From NCBI GenBank assembly GCA_009823395.1, contig CM020513.1, positions 17,501,001 through 17,565,000 of the forward strand: 64,000 nt of DNA. Reading direction: 5' to 3'. The stretch comes from Thamnaconus septentrionalis. Taxonomy: Eukaryota > Chordata > Actinopteri > Tetraodontiformes > Monacanthidae. Numbering within the stretch: the first letter of the stretch is position 1; every line of letters starts with the position of its first letter. Shown piece after piece: positions 44,891 to 49,278 of this stretch. Made by a program: the position numbers and the translations under genes. Under the pieces are notes generated by a model. The model made no database searches. It had not been told where the DNA came from and saw only the letters and a program-made list of their open reading frames with translations.

Positions 44891-45036
44891 ATGCGACCCT
44901 CTCAGCCAAGGCCGAGCTGGACGGGGCCTCAGTGCGGATGTCCCCAGTGGGCTCGGCCTCCAGGACGGAGCGGGACCCCCTGAGCAGAGCCAAGCAGCAG
45001 TACCTGGAGGTCCTCAAGAAAAACCACAAGATCTGA
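19446..45036 (+). CDS. ankrd26: Ankyrin repeat domain 26 homologue, 43-exon gene span
   Basis: Summed exons give about 9.04 kb (about 3,010 codons), against about 1,700 residues in human ANKRD26. In order: a basic N-terminus (MKKIFSFTKKKK); about five ankyrin repeats (exons 1-6); an acidic, low-complexity linker (exons 7-22); the CCDC144/ANKRD26 region with WEKRYEKLWVEVEKR (exon 22) and LTQSSDTATEDLDSPTSGYR (exon 26); a long coiled coil (exons 27-41); and a C-terminal block ending VLKKNHKI. Known role of the family: a centriole distal-appendage protein that recruits PIDD1. The start has a strong Kozak (GCCACCATGA). All junctions keep phase except around exons 10-11 (see findings). Paralogues of the POTE/CCDC144 type are primate-specific, so a fish orthologue is the simplest reading. 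Confidence 0.9.
20515..20629 (+). CDS. ankrd26: ankrd26 exon 2 (ankyrin)
   Basis: Acceptor TTTCAG, donor AAG|GTAATC. It encodes TPLHIACACGHVEVVQFLLE, a canonical ankyrin repeat (TPLHxA, VVxxLL). A (CA)n microsatellite follows the donor. Confidence 0.95.
20775..20948 (+). CDS. ankrd26: ankrd26 exon 3 (ankyrin)
   Basis: Phase 0 to 0. It encodes AVQCQHERCVNILLENHANP followed by a second repeat, MALHLAANIPSISTAVLLLE. Acceptor TTCAG, donor AAG|GTGATT. Confidence 0.95.
21538..21644 (+). CDS. ankrd26: ankrd26 exon 4 (ankyrin)
   Basis: It encodes EAFTPLTVAVREDHMEMAEF, then LLKEGANVNITDQDQR, an ankyrin repeat. Acceptor TTTTCAG, donor AAAG|GTCAGC; it ends in phase 2. Confidence 0.95.
21791..21928 (+). 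CDS. ankrd26: ankrd26 exon 5 (ankyrin)
   Basis: It encodes SPLMIAAGNGQISMLRLLLK and DKKGWSADDYAVMNGHHP, the last full ankyrin repeat. Acceptor CCTCCAG, donor CC|GTAAGA. Confidence 0.95.
22141..22313 (+). CDS. ankrd26: ankrd26 exon 6
   Basis: It encodes CSLLIIEHGTQRDG, then a lysine/alanine-rich tail and ATDRY. It closes the ankyrin block. Acceptor GTTGCAG, donor ACG|GTACGA; it ends in phase 1. Confidence 0.88.
22907..22943 (+). CDS. ankrd26: ankrd26 exon 7 (37-nt microexon)
   Basis: It encodes MDDNSQSESLS plus split codons. Acceptor GTTGCAG, donor CG|GTGAGC. Phases match exons 6 and 8. Confidence 0.8.
23030..23099 (+). CDS. ankrd26: ankrd26 exon 8
   Basis: It encodes VSKSGADDWPSSEGEEDSVF then AEK, resembling the DxWxSSxEE segment that follows the ankyrin repeats in mammalian ANKRD26. 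Acceptor GTCTCAG, donor AAG|GTCGGC. Confidence 0.85.
23183..23231 (+). CDS. ankrd26: ankrd26 exon 9
   Basis: It encodes KSLRVNLKKMIASQRE, comparable to the conserved LxKLMxASQQ segment of the family. That comparison fixes the frame over the alternative acidic frame. Acceptor CTTTCAG, donor AAG|GTACTG; it ends in phase 1. Confidence 0.82.
23321..23523 (+). CDS. ankrd26: ankrd26 exon 10 (frame conflict with exon 11)
   Basis: Open from CCTGTAG with ILPERSLSGAEPEVHSSLSR and a Pro/Ser-rich end; donor AAAG|GTGAAC. The 203 nt leave phase 0, but the acidic frame of exon 11 needs phase 1. Exon 9 (phase 1) would join exon 11 in frame if exon 10 were skipped. Confidence 0.65.
23631..25721 (+). CDS. ankrd26: ankrd26 exon 11, giant acidic low-complexity exon with internal frameshift
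   Basis: 2,091 nt after acceptor AAAGCAG. The first part (to about 24,950) is open with SSAKRPAQSKSASASDEDGD, long Glu/Asp runs, PNVHFPCGTSYPIPAAMNVE, a poly-Asp run from (GAT)n at about 24,229-24,279, and stops at 25,012. From about 24,945 the frame one base on is open: GAG-repeat ELVEEEELLEEE, then DQESWEKQEEDDDASEASSE and DIDDVDLDPAEQEKSV, donor CCAG|GTAAAA in phase 0. The shift between these frames falls in a GGA/GAG repeat. An assembly or polymorphic indel, or a missed splice, could explain it. Confidence 0.75.
24229..24281. repeat. (GAT)n triplet repeat coding poly-Asp
   Basis: About 17 uninterrupted GAT units inside ankrd26 exon 11. In the acidic frame they encode a poly-aspartate run after EDHH. 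Confidence 0.9.
24845..25265. repeat. GAG/GGA-rich coding minisatellite
   Basis: A purine-only degenerate repeat of units such as GAGGAGCTAGTGGAGAAG, translated as EELVEKE-type units. It spans the place where the reading frame shifts. Confidence 0.85.
26119..26332 (+). CDS. ankrd26: ankrd26 exon 12
   Basis: The phase-0 acceptor that keeps frame is CACAGAAAG|AAG. The alternative CAG four bases upstream would break the frame. It encodes KNPLT, a long mixed Asp/Glu run, then GELSDENEPAEESRRSQGAS. Donor AGAG|GTGATG. Confidence 0.8.
26451..26512 (+). CDS. ankrd26: ankrd26 exon 13
   Basis: It encodes DFLSELGLEKGEDEQHSWDS and E. The LxELGLExxE...WDSE pattern recurs in exons 18-19, so the linker holds diverged internal repeats. 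Acceptor AAGCAG, donor GAG|GTAAAC. Confidence 0.88.
26590..26668 (+). CDS. ankrd26: ankrd26 exon 14
   Basis: It encodes SSCEERRGSFTSHSKMTPSG then RDEVKK. Acceptor GTCCCAG, donor AAAA|GTGAGT; it ends in phase 1. Confidence 0.82.
27065..27148 (+). CDS. ankrd26: ankrd26 exon 15
   Basis: It encodes VFYVPSFLRDEGGSGTAEPA then RTVGLAP. YVPSFL is a recurring motif in ANKRD26-family linkers. Acceptor TTTTGTAG, donor CCGG|GTACGA. Confidence 0.85.
27293..27686 (+). mobile_element. MITE-like element with AAAGGTCCCA termini (intron 15)
   Basis: The left end AAAGGTCCCATAT (from 27,294) and the right end TGGGACCTTT (27,676-27,685) are inverted repeats. The interior holds the GTGACATCACAGAGGGA block. A related, partial copy lies at about 61,740-61,960 (AAAGGTCCCATAT, GTGATGTCACAAAGG). 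It has no coding capacity. Confidence 0.75.
27887..27928. repeat. (CTG)14 microsatellite, ankrd26 intron 15
   Basis: Fourteen pure CTG units on the sense strand, 53 bp upstream of exon 16. Confidence 0.95.
27982..28043 (+). CDS. ankrd26: ankrd26 exon 16
   Basis: It encodes AEKSSSSDGEQVGERDVVHK plus E. Acceptor CTTCGCAG, donor GAG|GTAGGT. Confidence 0.85.
28137..28206 (+). CDS. ankrd26: ankrd26 exon 17
   Basis: It encodes AEKTKWEPLNVVSKLEGGKD then TKP. Acceptor CTGCCAG, donor CCGG|GTAATC. Confidence 0.88.
28581..28625 (+). CDS. ankrd26: ankrd26 exon 18 (45-nt)
   Basis: It encodes DLMEELGLGDVDDLE, a short LxxELGL motif like exon 13. Acceptor CGACAG, donor GAAG|GTAAGA. Its phases are compatible with both neighbours, so it is skippable without a frame change. 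Confidence 0.88.
29199..29483 (+). CDS. ankrd26: ankrd26 exon 19
   Basis: It encodes DASDWDSASTASKRTLPSRR, a Glu/Gln-rich run, and a tail ARKLLLLHKPESEE. Acceptor GCTTCAG, donor GAAG|GTCAGA. Confidence 0.9.
29575..29664 (+). CDS. ankrd26: ankrd26 exon 20
   Basis: It encodes SDWEADNSKSWSRVDAGLQT then PPPRAAPRL. Acceptor CTTCCAG, donor CTGG|GTAAGA. Confidence 0.88.
29757..29827 (+). CDS. ankrd26: ankrd26 exon 21
   Basis: It encodes GSPEFSATTKDKRLDEERDE then EEEK. Acceptor CGTCCAG, donor AAG|GTGAGA; it ends in phase 0. Confidence 0.88.
30093..30926 (+). CDS. ankrd26: ankrd26 exon 22 (CCDC144-type motif)
   Basis: Acceptor CATCCAAG, phase 0. After a short linker comes APWEKRYEKLWVEVEKRHVK and YKNVACELKEKFGELL, the hallmark ANKRD26/CCDC144 segment. 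A long Ser/Glu-rich tail follows. I place the donor at CGAGAG|GTAGAG. Without it the frame runs on to a TAG at 30,957-30,959, so a truncated read-through isoform is possible. Confidence 0.88.
31726..31901 (+). CDS. ankrd26: ankrd26 exon 23
   Basis: Phase 0 entry from TTTCCAG. It encodes VREEKTNVATEVQSASVALW then RSAATTWTLEGGEATKKP. Donor CAAGAG|GTAGCA; it ends in phase 2. Confidence 0.78.
32305..32523 (+). CDS. ankrd26: ankrd26 exon 24 (poly-Gln)
   Basis: It encodes QSHLSNQQSHSSDSQ, a poly-Gln tract interrupted by one Arg (CAG repeat at 32,349-32,406), then FDDSSLSDVSDDEG. Acceptor CTCCAG, donor GGAAG|GTATAC. The DVSxDEGR end matches the mammalian family. Confidence 0.9.
32560..32700. repeat. 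CTA/CTT triplet tract in intron 24
   Basis: About 140 bp of imperfect CTA, TTA and CTT triplets directly after exon 24. It is pyrimidine-biased on the sense strand. Confidence 0.9.
32851..33347 (+). mobile_element. MITE-like element, family A, full-length copy
   Basis: 497 bp in ankrd26 intron 24. The left terminus GGTCCAGTGTGTCAATATTT and right terminus CCAAATATTACACACTGGACC are inverted repeats. It includes GAACTACGGTGGCCTG, a (CTT)n run and the GGGCGCCCCCTAGCG block. Shorter copies lie at 4,556, 36,976, 38,267 and 44,479 (inverted). It has no coding capacity, and I cannot define a target duplication. Confidence 0.88.
33616..33646 (+). CDS. ankrd26: ankrd26 exon 25 (31-nt microexon)
   Basis: It encodes LSAGTKQKTE with phase-matched borders. 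Acceptor CTCTCAG, donor GAG|GTGAAA. Confidence 0.8.
33741..33882 (+). CDS. ankrd26: ankrd26 exon 26 (family signature)
   Basis: It encodes MADDFDDLTQSSDTATEDLD and SPTSGYRHASLLIQKLDSAT, the most conserved signature of the ANKRD26/CCDC144 family. Acceptor AACGCAG, donor TTTTG|GTACAT. Confidence 0.97.
34021..34234 (+). CDS. ankrd26: ankrd26 exon 27 (coiled coil start)
   Basis: It encodes SSSMVKLQNIFHEYERSIQK and LEVERAELKSSLEEVKDLKS, which match the conserved start of the ANKRD26 coiled coil. Donor CTGAA|GTGAGG. Confidence 0.97.
34238..34395. repeat. CTCCTC/CTCCTG polypyrimidine tract, intron 27
   Basis: About 150 bp, nearly all pyrimidine on the sense strand. It is the complement of the GAGGAG repeats found in the exons. 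Confidence 0.85.
34420..34603 (+). CDS. ankrd26: ankrd26 exon 28
   Basis: Coiled coil: FKLKQEEENRRNTAMMHNTC, then LELEMRTLANNIKQ. Acceptor CTCTCAG, donor CAG|GTGGCG. Confidence 0.96.
34722..34868 (+). CDS. ankrd26: ankrd26 exon 29
   Basis: Coiled coil: LEEDLSETQRLLVQERSART, LQENLFNSHLRKQQEMEEEN. Acceptor GGACAG, donor GAG|GTGAAG. Confidence 0.95.
34869..35708. other. ankrd26 intron 29 with degenerate repeats
   Basis: It holds a quasi-palindrome at about 35,418-35,460 (GATGCACCGATACC ... GGTATGGGTGCATC) and a related half near 35,000-35,030 (GGTATCGGTGTC). This suggests an eroded inverted-repeat transposon spanning about 34,990-35,465. I see no exon. Confidence 0.45.
35709..36159 (+). CDS. 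ankrd26: ankrd26 exon 30 (long coiled coil)
   Basis: 451 nt: ALSQLSEAGGRERELQQQVA to EREEHQRLKDKVA, continuous heptads. It is very GC-rich (third positions G/C) against AT-rich introns. Acceptor TTCCCAG, donor GCAG|GTTGGA. Confidence 0.96.
36410..36915 (+). CDS. ankrd26: ankrd26 exon 31 (long coiled coil)
   Basis: 506 nt: EAASQRQATSDLSQQLSKAE, ENEVHRLSLQLTEKGLLLDV, to QLREEKKEQE. Acceptor GTGCGCAG, donor GAG|GTAGGG. Confidence 0.96.
36976..37207 (+). mobile_element. MITE-like element, family A, internally deleted copy
   Basis: 232 bp in intron 31. It keeps both termini (GGTCCAGTGTGTAATATTTGG left, ATATTGCACACTGGACC right) but lacks the middle of the 497-bp copy. Confidence 0.88.
37671..37823 (+). 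CDS. ankrd26: ankrd26 exon 32
   Basis: TKVRELQQELADSLKKQSMS, EAFLEVNTRYRNDLEEEKTR. The SEAxLEVxxRYRxxLEEE segment is conserved in the family. Acceptor CCGTCAG, donor AAG|GTACCA. Confidence 0.96.
38044..38219 (+). CDS. ankrd26: ankrd26 exon 33
   Basis: LEESEDQLVQAERRFSSVKS, LLGQKEQELCTATLKLQEAL. Acceptor AATGCAG, donor AAAG|GTGAGC, followed at once by a (CA)n run. Confidence 0.95.
38267..38585 (+). mobile_element. MITE-like element, family A, 3'-truncated copy
   Basis: It starts TAAAGGTCCAGTTTGTAAAA, contains GAACTACGGTGGCCTGCACA, and loses homology near 38,560. It lies in ankrd26 intron 33. Confidence 0.75.
38652..38745 (+). CDS. ankrd26: ankrd26 exon 34
   Basis: LEIDNARLEASTKQQSNKIE, ALQKEAQESVV. 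The acceptor tract is a GT repeat (TGTGTGTGTGCAG) rather than pyrimidine-rich. Donor GTG|GTGAGT. Confidence 0.92.
39074..39484 (-). mobile_element. MITE-like element, family B, inverted copy
   Basis: The termini CAGCTGCGTTTCCATGACAG (left) and GTCATGGAAATGCAGCTG (right) are inverted repeats. The interior is the reverse complement of the 2,586 and 43,365 copies. It lies in ankrd26 intron 34. Confidence 0.88.
39658..39735 (+). CDS. ankrd26: ankrd26 exon 35
   Basis: VRGRLEDLVTNLQSSKMTLE then DQLSRE, phase 0 to 0. Acceptor TCTGCAG, donor GAG|GTCGGT. Confidence 0.93.
39898..40032 (+). CDS. ankrd26: ankrd26 exon 36
   Basis: VQKQSLLSHTAQDSQALWEE, LKSRSKLGLRLAELEKERGE. The LWEEELKSRSKLGxRLxELE segment is conserved. 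Acceptor CTCCAG, donor CAG|GTGAGG. Confidence 0.96.
40193..40305 (+). CDS. ankrd26: ankrd26 exon 37
   Basis: VEMEKKKVRKVTEQKRAVDC, RLEQEMQRNTELQKEMYR. It ends in phase 2. Acceptor GTGCAG, donor ACAG|GTGACG. Confidence 0.96.
40588..40770 (+). mobile_element. Retroposon 3'-end relic (ankrd26 intron 37)
   Basis: GAACTTTATTGACCCCAAAT, TGGGAAACTACACTGTTGCA then an A/T-rich tail. It is the same family as the inverted relic at 18,245-18,345. Confidence 0.6.
40927..41035 (+). CDS. ankrd26: ankrd26 exon 38
   Basis: LRTLLKTAKKKLRDQDAAPP then PRSSQGEGGFGHRHQK. LRxLLKTAKKKLR is conserved in the family. Acceptor TTCAAG, donor AAG|GTCGGT. Confidence 0.95.
41234..41515 (+). CDS. ankrd26: ankrd26 exon 39
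   Basis: VEELQAQLEKEASRRSQLER, then ERARQEIQQKLEQVNLFLQ. The IQQKLEQVNLFLQ segment is a strong family match. Acceptor CGGTCAG, donor CAG|GTGCGG. Confidence 0.97.
41608..41843 (+). CDS. ankrd26: ankrd26 exon 40
   Basis: SQAATQEASDRIKAANEGKL, RSELERYRKLYGEELRLRKS, LTAKLER. Acceptor TCGACAG, donor AGAG|GTGAGG. Confidence 0.96.
41905..42215 (+). mobile_element. Probable LINE ORF2 C-terminal relic (ankrd26 intron 40)
   Basis: In broken frames I see pieces resembling the fish LINE C-terminal pattern: a CACTGGCTCCC block, then an 'NGSGPEYMNEML' piece (AATGGTTCAGGTCCAGAATAC) and a ' SSTGF'-like piece. It also ends in an AATAAAGTCAAAGTGACT tail. It is degenerate, and the family assignment is tentative. 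Confidence 0.45.
42238..42400 (+). CDS. ankrd26: ankrd26 exon 41
   Basis: ANSRLSEANSRLLDERGRSL, a Gly/Ser/Leu linker with tandem LGLGGS units, then SRVEDYLAK. VExYLxK followed by the next exon matches the mammalian C-terminal region. Acceptor CCGCAG, donor AAG|GTCTGT. Confidence 0.94.
42594..42698 (+). other. Possible alternative terminal exon in intron 41
   Basis: After AGTTTGCAG, a phase-0 frame compatible with exon 41 reads EKLKAGLEDADQMDSLTASL, VSQLEALCRCTRGR, then TAG. It looks like a short coiled coil. Using it would replace the conserved C-terminus. No transcript evidence; it may be chance or relic sequence. Confidence 0.25.
42681..42718 (+). promoter_or_regulatory. Two tandem CTCF-consensus motifs
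   Basis: The 19-bp unit TGCACCAGGGGGCGCTAGC is repeated exactly at 42,681-42,699 and 42,700-42,718. CACCAGGGGGCGCTA matches the vertebrate CTCF core consensus. Both motifs face the same way. Confidence 0.7.
43365..43859 (+). mobile_element. MITE-like element, family B, longest copy
   Basis: About 495 bp in ankrd26 intron 41. The left end AGCTGTGTTTCCATCAC and the right end GTCATGGAAACGCAGCTG form inverted termini. It contains GGTCACGTGACC and blocks shared with 2,586-2,911 and 39,074-39,484. Confidence 0.85.
44409..44454 (+). CDS. ankrd26: ankrd26 exon 42
   Basis: LQSELDRNISEELKN, the equivalent of the conserved LQxELExNIxxELK near the mammalian C-terminus. The acceptor is preceded by a (CTT)n tract. 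Donor AATG|GTGAGC. Confidence 0.95.
44479..44790 (-). mobile_element. MITE-like element, family A, inverted copy
   Basis: The reverse complement matches the second half of the 32,851-33,347 copy. It carries ACACTAGGGGGCGTC (44,616-44,630), a CTCF-like core on the plus strand. It lies in ankrd26 intron 42. Confidence 0.82.
44854..44888. repeat. (GT)n microsatellite abutting exon 43 acceptor
   Basis: About 17 GT units ending 18 nt before exon 43, so it replaces part of the normal polypyrimidine tract. Confidence 0.95.
44906..45036 (+). CDS. ankrd26: ankrd26 exon 43 (terminal)
   Basis: AKAELDGASVRMSPVGSASR, RAKQQYLEVLKKNHKI, then TGA at 45,034-45,036. The YxxVLKKN(Y/H)xI end is diagnostic of ANKRD26. 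Acceptor CTCTCAG. Confidence 0.97.
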
Positions 45037-45447
45037 GTCACCTGGAGGACAAATGGAGCCACCTTTTATTCCATTGGAGCAGCCTGACAGGATTAATTAT
45101 CCCCCAAAAAGAAAGATCTCAGAGATTGTGTCCTGGAAATGGCGTATTTAGCCGTGTGTTTACAGCCCCCTGCTGATGTTGGACTTTCTGCATTTGTGGA
45201 AGTGAGAGAGGGGGTTCCGAAGGTGGAACTGACGTCAGACTGGGAACGTTGTCACCAACCTGGAAAAGGTATTAGTGCCCTCGGTGACATCATAATGAGC
45301 TCATTAGCAACAGGCTAAAATCACTGACAGGGTGATTTAAAGATTTTGGTACAGTCAAGATTTTCATATGTTAAGATTTTAAAGTGACTCTTTGAAACAT
45401 TAAAGCGAAGACAACACCAGTGAAGAAGCCAAAGCCACCGCCGAGTC

Positions 45448-45790
45448 CTCACTGACTTAGACTAACTAGAACTAACTAGGGCTGACTATCCAAGGACTGA
45501 CTAAGATGTCTTGGACTGACTGTCCTAGGACTGACTAGGATGTCTTGGACTGACTATACTAGGACTAACTAGGACTGACTATCCTAGGACTAACTAGGAC
45601 TGACTATACTCGGACTAACTAGGACTGACTACCCTAGGACTGACTATCCAAGGACTGACTAGGATGTCTTGGACTGACTATCCTAGGGCTAACTAGGACT
45701 GACTATCCTAGGACTAACTAGACTGACTATCCTAGAACTGACTAGGACTGACTATCCTAGGACAAGCTAGGACTGAATAGGACTAACTAA
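45448..45790. repeat. Degenerate minisatellite ACTGACTATCCTAGG in 3'UTR
   Basis: About 20 imperfect units combining GGACTGACT, GGACTAACT and ATCCTA elements in variable order, roughly 10-25 bp each. Confidence 0.9.
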
Positions 45791-46389
45791 CTAGTAACTA
45801 CAAATATTAGCCCTCTACTTTTGACAGAAAGGAAGCGGCTACGCTGCACGTTGCACTTCAGCGCTCAGGAGCAAACAGCCGCCAGTCGTCTGAGACAGTA
45901 TTTTATTTCAGCCGCTCAGTTCGTCCGTACCTGCGTTTTCTTTGTATAATGTGTATATAGGCAGCGTGGATTTTTAACTTGTGTATATTGGCGTTACTCA
46001 GTTTGACTTTAAAAGTATCTGATGTACATTATTCTTCTGATTTTTTTTCTAGCAAGATGTCATGGTGTCTGCAAAGTGCCATCAGCGGTGCAGGATCCAT
46101 CTCGGTGCATCGGTGTTAGATATTGACATATTGTGTGTGTACCATATGTTTATTTATTCTTTTTTTTTTTATTGTGTTTTTTTTTTTTTGTTAAGGTGAT
46201 ATACTTGAATCAGACGAGCTGGAAGAACTCCGGCTGATCCTACAGGGTGACTGTAATATTTGTTTCAGCTGTTACGCTGCTTTGTTCCCAGGAAAACACT
46301 TCCTCGTTGTTACTCGTCAATGCTGCATCAGAATTTATATACAGAAATATTTATGACGCCTGTAGCACACAGAAGACTCTAAAGTTGGA

Positions 46390-46395
46390 AATAAA
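46390..46395 (+). terminator. ankrd26: Polyadenylation signal AATAAA of ankrd26
   Basis: Canonical hexamer 1.35 kb after the stop, followed by a T-rich stretch (CAATTTTTATATTTGTG). Confidence 0.6.
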
Positions 46396-46564
46396 CCCTC
46401 AATTTTTATATTTGTGAATTGAGTTTTATTCTTTTTCTTTATTTGTCTAGAGGCAGACAAGAAACTAAACTACCAACATGAAATTATAACTCATCAAGGT
46501 ACCCAATACCAATAGTCTGTGTTGTTTTCTTTTTACTACATTTATATTTATATTAAAGGTAGGT

Positions 46565-46628
<64 letters not shown>

Positions 46629-47545
46629 CTACAATTAATTCTCATTTTCTATTTTCAGACAGTTTGGAATATTTTTCCTCTTCCAAAATCTGTCACTGCT
46701 GAAACACAACGAAATATCAAAGTGTGGCGTTATATTGATCTAACAAAATTTTATTTACATCTACCTTGTAAATATATATTTTTTTAAATTGATTTTTTCA
46801 AAATTCACAGAGAAATTAAAAACTACATAATTTTAACATTTTAGTTATTGTTTTTAAAAGTCATATAGAAGATCTAATCGAAGACATACAAAATTGTAAA
46901 TACGTAAGTATGTTTTTAGTTGGATAAAGTCACGAAAAAATAAATGTTTTTTATCAAAAAAAAATGACAAAAGAGTTCCTAATACATCAAAATTTAAAAT
47001 GCAACATAAAGAATTGGAAGGGAAAAAAGCAACTGCAGGAATCGTATTATTCTGGTGTTTTTTCCGTCTTTCAAAAGTTTTGGGTGTTATCAAAGAGTTT
47101 GTCTGTTTGTTGTGTGTTTTGCGGGTGTATATTTAGCTGCGCTGACTTCCTGCCGCGCTGCGTCTCTAATTACTGCGCTGTTTTTTTCCAGGTGTCTCAC
47201 CTTCGGGACGAATGCAATGAAAAATCATCATCTCGCCATCAATATTTCATGGCCAGCCGTTTTAGAGCCCACCCTCATTATCTGTCTTTTCATATTGCCC
47301 ACCCACCCCCCACCACCACGCACCACCCCCTCCTGCGCCCAAACAGCGTCCGTCCGTCCGTCCGTCCGTCCCTCCGTCGCTCCCCTCACTTATTAAAAGC
47401 AGACGAGGTGTTTGTGATTTTTCCTCTGCTGCTTTGATCCGTCAGCCTCCAATGCTGGATATTCAAATCCTCTTACATTTATTTTTGTTTCCCCATATAG
47501 GCACGTGTGACAGTCTGACTATTAGGCCTTATTATTCCCTCCCCC

Positions 47546-47578
<33 letters not shown>

Positions 47579-47826
47579 ACCCGCCTCTTTACTTTATTTC
47601 TTTTCATCCATTGACGGCACTTCAGTCGCTACACGGAAACCTGCTTCTGATTGAGGAGGTTACAACCGTCGTCAAGCCTGAATACAAATAGACACCGTGT
47701 GTGTGTGTGTGTGTGCGCCTGTGCTGCCTGCTGGTCTCTGGTCGTCTGCGACTGGCTGCCAGTCCAAGCAGCGGGGAGGCCAAAAGGGGGCCGCGTGTCG
47801 GTGTTTGAACCCCCTGAGGAGCCTCT
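46396..47826. other. Intergenic with microsatellites
   Basis: It contains (TA)n at about 46,569-46,626, (AC)n at 47,550-47,576, a GTCC repeat near 47,348-47,372 and (GT)n at 47,697-47,714. An AATAAA on the minus strand (47,593-47,598) could serve the candidate exon at 47,827. No other gene is seen. Confidence 0.55.
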
Positions 47827-48107
47827 TCATCGCCTGACGAGGTTGTCAGCGACTTGAGCGAGGTCGTTCATTTCCAGACGCAGCTCGTCGAGAGTGACAC
47901 CGGCGGCCAGAGGTCCCTCCGTCGCACTGCTGGCTGTCGCCCCGTAGGAGGCGCTGTGCCAGATCACAGCGGAGGGAGTGGCGGCTGTTTGTTGTTGAGG
48001 CCGCGCCGATGAAGCGAAATGGTCCACGTGTTTGATTTTAAAGGGTTTGTGTGAAAGTTGTCGGCGCCGCGGCAGCAACGTGACAACTTTCTGTTTCATT
48101 TTGGATT
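47827..48107 (-). CDS. Candidate terminal coding exon, unidentified protein
   Basis: On the minus strand an acceptor-like GTGATTGCAG opens SKMKQKVVTLLPRRRQLSHK, PFKIKHVDHFASSARPQQQT and ends with TLDELRLEMNDLAQVADNLV, RR and TGA at 47,827-47,829. The composition is protein-like (basic start, amphipathic Leu-rich end). A minus-strand AATAAA follows 230 bp downstream. I do not recognise the family. It might be the last exon of a gene whose upstream exons I could not join, or a long chance frame in GC-rich DNA. Confidence 0.4.
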
Positions 48108-48149
48108 CTGCAATCACAACACACATTGTTAGCTGTCTGTCTAGTTAGA

Positions 48150-48210
48150 GAGTTACATCATCATCATCATCATCACCATCACCACCATCATCATCATCAC
48201 CACCACCAGG
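48150..48210. repeat. ATC/ACC triplet repeat
   Basis: TCATCATCATCATCATCACC-type imperfect triplets, about 60 bp. Confidence 0.85.
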
Positions 48211-48363
48211 ACACCTGCAAGGTGTCCCTGGTGGAGTGAACATCAGTGTGTTGTGCGTGATGGATTGGTTTTGTTCTTTCAGCCCTTCTGTCACTTCCTG
48301 TCTCTGCTCCAACTCCCATCCACACCATCTCCACCTGCTCTGCCCCCAGCAAGTCAAACTCAC

Positions 48364-48404
48364 CTGATCACCTTCAGCTCATCTTTCAGGGGGAAAAAGA
48401 ACTT
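48364..48404 (-). CDS. Weak candidate 41-nt exon
   Basis: On the minus strand TTTAAG opens KFFFPLKDELKVI with a consensus donor ATCAG|GTGAGT. It is protein-like, but its phase (2) does not fit the open frame at 47,827-48,107 (which needs 1). It is either not linked to that exon or not an exon. Confidence 0.22.
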
Positions 48405-49237
48405 CTTAAACAAAGATGACAAAAGAAAAAAGAAAAAGTGTGTTTTTTTTATTGTTCAGTTTGTTTCCCCCAATTAACAAGAACTTATGTACTCCTGTTT
48501 ATTTTATTTTTATTATTATTTTAGTCTGCCACTTTAAATCAAAAGCATCTGTTGTTGCTGCAGGCGCAATCTGGAGGCGACGTCTGTGTGTGTGTGTGTC
48601 TGCTACACACACACACATGTGCAGGTTGTGACAGTGTGGAGGAAGGTGTTGTGGATAAAGAGGCTCCAGAAAACAAATTGTGGGGGACAAGTGGAACAAA
48701 CCCGGCTGTTTATTTGTCGCCACGCTCCAAATGAGACGTCGCCGCCGCCGCCGCTGTGGACAAACAAGGAGCTTAAATTCGATTTAGCGGCGCTAACGTG
48801 ACTTAAATGAGGCCCTCGGCTCGGCTCGGCTCGGCCCGCACCGATTGACAGCGGCGCCGTCTTTGTATTATTTTTGGCTGTTTACTGCTGCGGCTGCGGC
48901 TGCTGCTGCTGCTGCTGTCGCTGTCATCCAGCAGCGGCGGAGATCTTCACACGTCTCCCAGCCAAACAGCCTCCTTTCATGTTCTAAGTGCTTCATGTGA
49001 CAAATATGAAGAGGAAAAAATACTAATAATAAAGGGAAGGGGAGGAGGGCTGGGGGAGGTGGAGATGCAAGAAGGAGCTGACAAGTTTTTGTGTCATCCT
49101 GTTTTCTCAGCTGCAAAGAGCGAAACAGAGAGAAGTCAAGCCCCCACAATCTGCAAACACAGGAGTCTGAGAGCGGAGATGCACCAGCGCCTTGTTCACG
49201 GTCCCGCTGGGTCGCTGCTACAACTCACTGTACAGGG

Positions 49238-49278
<41 letters not shown>

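Larger units (their letters stand above)
45037..46415 (+). other. ankrd26: ankrd26 3'UTR (predicted)
   Basis: AT-rich non-coding sequence after the stop. It holds a tandem repeat block (45,448-45,790) and ends shortly after an AATAAA at 46,390-46,395. A weaker ATTAAA near 45,400 could give a shorter form. Confidence 0.6.
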
